DNA of 7,765 nt from assembly GCA_016875595.1 (NCBI GenBank), contig VGPI01000095.1, forward strand, positions 1 through 7,765. The letters run 5' to 3'. Below, piece by piece: positions 6,474-7,765 of this stretch. Source of the stretch: Candidatus Cloacimonadota bacterium (GTDB taxonomy: Bacteria; Cloacimonadota; Cloacimonadia; Cloacimonadales; Cloacimonadaceae). Made by a program: the position numbers and the translations under genes. Each line of letters opens with the position of its first letter. The first letter of the stretch is position 1. The notes beneath the pieces are model-generated. The model was given only the letters and a program-made list of their open reading frames with translations, was not told the DNA's origin and searched no databases.

Positions 6474-6657
6474 GGAAAAGAAGCGTAACCTGATGATTCG
6501 CAGAAGAATGCTGTATTGACGAGCGTATCGTATTATTATTTATGCTTGTTATGAGTATAATTGGTCTGGTTTGGAGTGATGATGTCGCCCTCCTGTCCAC
6601 TCCTGAAACAGAAATGCCCGGTAATGATCCAATTGATAGGCAATCACCCTATCTGCT

Positions 6658-7765
6658 TCACCCGAGTTTCACCGCTCCCGGATCTTTCAAGCCATGTCCG
6701 GTGACCAGTAGCACAACGCTATCGTCTTGTTTGACAATGCCTTGAGTCAGTGCTTTACGCAGTCCTGCCAGAGTGGAGGATGAGGATGGTTCGGCAAAGA
6801 CGCCGGCATAAGCGGCGAGTTCCTTTTGCGCTGGCAGGATCTCGCTGTCTGTGACCAGGACGGCATCTCCCTGCGTTTCTTGTAATGCCTGGATCGACCA
6901 GTGGGCACAACTGGGGGTGCGGACACTGATCGAATCCGCCACGGTCCGGGGCTGGGCAGCATCTCTGTAAACGCCTGTCTTCCAATAGTTAAAGATAGCA
7001 TCGGAAGATTCTGCCTGAACGGCAAGCAAGCGGGGCAGGCGATCGATGATGCCAGTCCGTTTGAGGTCGAGAAATGCCTTGTGGATGGCTGAGAGAATGA
7101 CGCCGTCGCCTACCGGGATCACGATCCAGTCCGGCACTTTTCCGTGTTGGACGTAGATCTCCAGTCCGGCGCTCTTTTTGCCTTCGATGGTCAGGGGATG
7201 GTAGCCGGTGTTGCGGATGAGGCATTCATGGTGGGCAGCATAGTCCAGCGCAGCGGCATAGGCATAGTCATAAGTGCCTTCCACTTTATGCAGTTCCGCC
7301 CCATGAACCAGGATCTGGATGAGTTTTGCCGGCGGAGCTTGTGCCGGCGCAAAGATGACAGCCTGGATGCCGGCATTGGCGCATAAGGCGGCTAATGAGC
7401 AGGCAGCGTTGCCGGTGGAGGCGGTGACGATCTGTTTGATCCCCAGCCGTCGGGCTTCTGCCACCATCATCATTGAGGCGCGGTCTTTGAGTGATCCGGA
7501 TGGATTGAGTCCATCAAACTTGATCCATAGATTGGGACACTGTAAATGACTGGCAAGGCGTTCACTTCGGAAGAATGGCGTATCTCCCACCGGCAGATCG
7601 GGAAAATAGACCGGATCGACCGCGGAAAATAGACGGATATCGGGATTATCCTGCCAGGCATAGGCTATAGCAGCATAATCAAAGACGGCTTCCAGGACGC
7701 CGGGGAGCGGGATGCCGGGACGGTAATCCGATGCACATTCGTCACATAAATAGTGAACTGCATCC
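6658..7765 (-). CDS. Threonine synthase-like PLP-dependent enzyme, 5' end outside the window
   Basis: 368 residues are visible and the frame is open at the window edge. Threonine synthase converts O-phosphohomoserine to threonine using PLP. Visible residues (1 = first full codon, 7762-7764) show Cys7 and Cys10 in YLCDEC, as in the N-terminal metal-binding-like motif of many threonine synthases; GVLEAVFDY (22-30); LPVGDTPFF; NPSGSLKDR with the PLP Schiff-base Lys93; STGNA (116-120); EGKKSAGLEI; VIPVGDG (215-221, phosphate binding); and VTGHGLKDPGA (354-364), a typical threonine synthase C-terminus. A GTG at 7588-7590 is not the start, because it lies inside the conserved LPVGDTP motif and 58 family-like residues precede it. 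Length fits a short threonine synthase missing only a few residues. A related PLP lyase of other specificity cannot be excluded. No threonine-pathway partner is visible. Confidence 0.85.
   Translation of the reverse strand, partial: DAVHYLCDECASDYRPGIPLPGVLEAVFDYAAIAYAWQDNPDIRLFSAVDPVYFPDLPVGDTPFFRSERLASHLQCPNLWIKFDGLNPSGSLKDRASMMMVAEARRLGIKQIVTASTGNAACSLAALCANAGIQAVIFAPAQAPPAKLIQILVHGAELHKVEGTYDYAYAAALDYAAHHECLIRNTGYHPLTIEGKKSAGLEIYVQHGKVPDWIVIPVGDGVILSAIHKAFLDLKRTGIIDRLPRLLAVQAESSDAIFNYWKTGVYRDAAQPRTVADSISVRTPSCAHWSIQALQETQGDAVLVTDSEILPAQKELAAYAGVFAEPSSSSTLAGLRKALTQGIVKQDDSVVLLVTGHGLKDPGAVKLG

Larger units (their letters stand above)
6161..6657. other. 497-bp intergenic region rich in secondary structure
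   Basis: The gap lies between the end of the threonine synthase gene and the start of the radical SAM gene. It holds, in plus-strand order, a possible leader ORF, hairpins at 6271-6330, and the 102-bp palindrome at 6372-6473. An AT-rich stretch follows (about 6525-6562), then a 6-bp stem GATAGG / CCTATC (6635-6640 and 6648-6653) just past the threonine synthase stop; that stem has no T tract, so it is a poor terminator. A TTGACA occurs on the minus strand at 6234-6239 but has no matching -10. A 62-codon plus-strand frame at 6226-6414 has a GGAGG motif but no recognisable product. Confidence 0.6.

Noticed and set aside
6635..6653. Terminator of the threonine synthase gene (GATAGG / CCTATC stem)
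   Set aside because: The stem is only 6 bp and the minus-strand sequence after it is AATTGG, without a T tract.

Overview
The window carries three protein-coding genes, all on the minus strand, separated by long non-coding gaps rich in inverted repeats. It suggests a bacterium of the FCB superphylum, most likely a Cloacimonadota (WWE1) type lineage. The basis is the very large secreted mosaic protein ending in an NYPNPFNPETTI-type C-terminal sorting/FlgD-like domain, together with carboxypeptidase-regulatory-like and choice-of-anchor-J modules. This assignment is inferred from protein style only, because there is no rRNA or ribosomal protein gene here.

Layout in plus-strand coordinates. Positions 1-102 hold two identical 33-bp hairpin-forming repeats flanking a 20-bp palindrome. 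A strong intrinsic terminator (131-165) ends a 1352-residue secreted protein gene (191-4249). A 536-bp gap with small inverted repeats and no convincing gene follows (4251-4786). Next comes a B12-binding-domain radical SAM protein of the DUF4080 type, read from a TTG start (4787-6160). A 497-bp gap (6161-6657) contains a 102-bp near-perfect palindrome (6372-6473) built on 11-bp tandem repeats, plus a cluster of hairpins. The last gene (6658 to beyond 7765) is a threonine-synthase-like PLP enzyme whose 5' end lies outside the window. An apparent GTG start at 7590 is internal; the reading frame stays open to the edge and encodes a CxxC-containing N-terminal region.

The genes do not look like one pathway or one operon. 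Each is separated from the next by about 500 bp, and they cover amino-acid synthesis (threonine), a radical SAM enzyme of unknown substrate, and an exported surface or adhesin-like protein. I did not find a clear new defence, mobile or biosynthetic system. The most unusual DNA is the long palindrome at 6372-6473. The most unusual protein feature is the modular self-duplication of the secreted protein, with equal cysteine spacing in paired modules and a choice-of-anchor-J module apparently inserted into a fibronectin-like domain.
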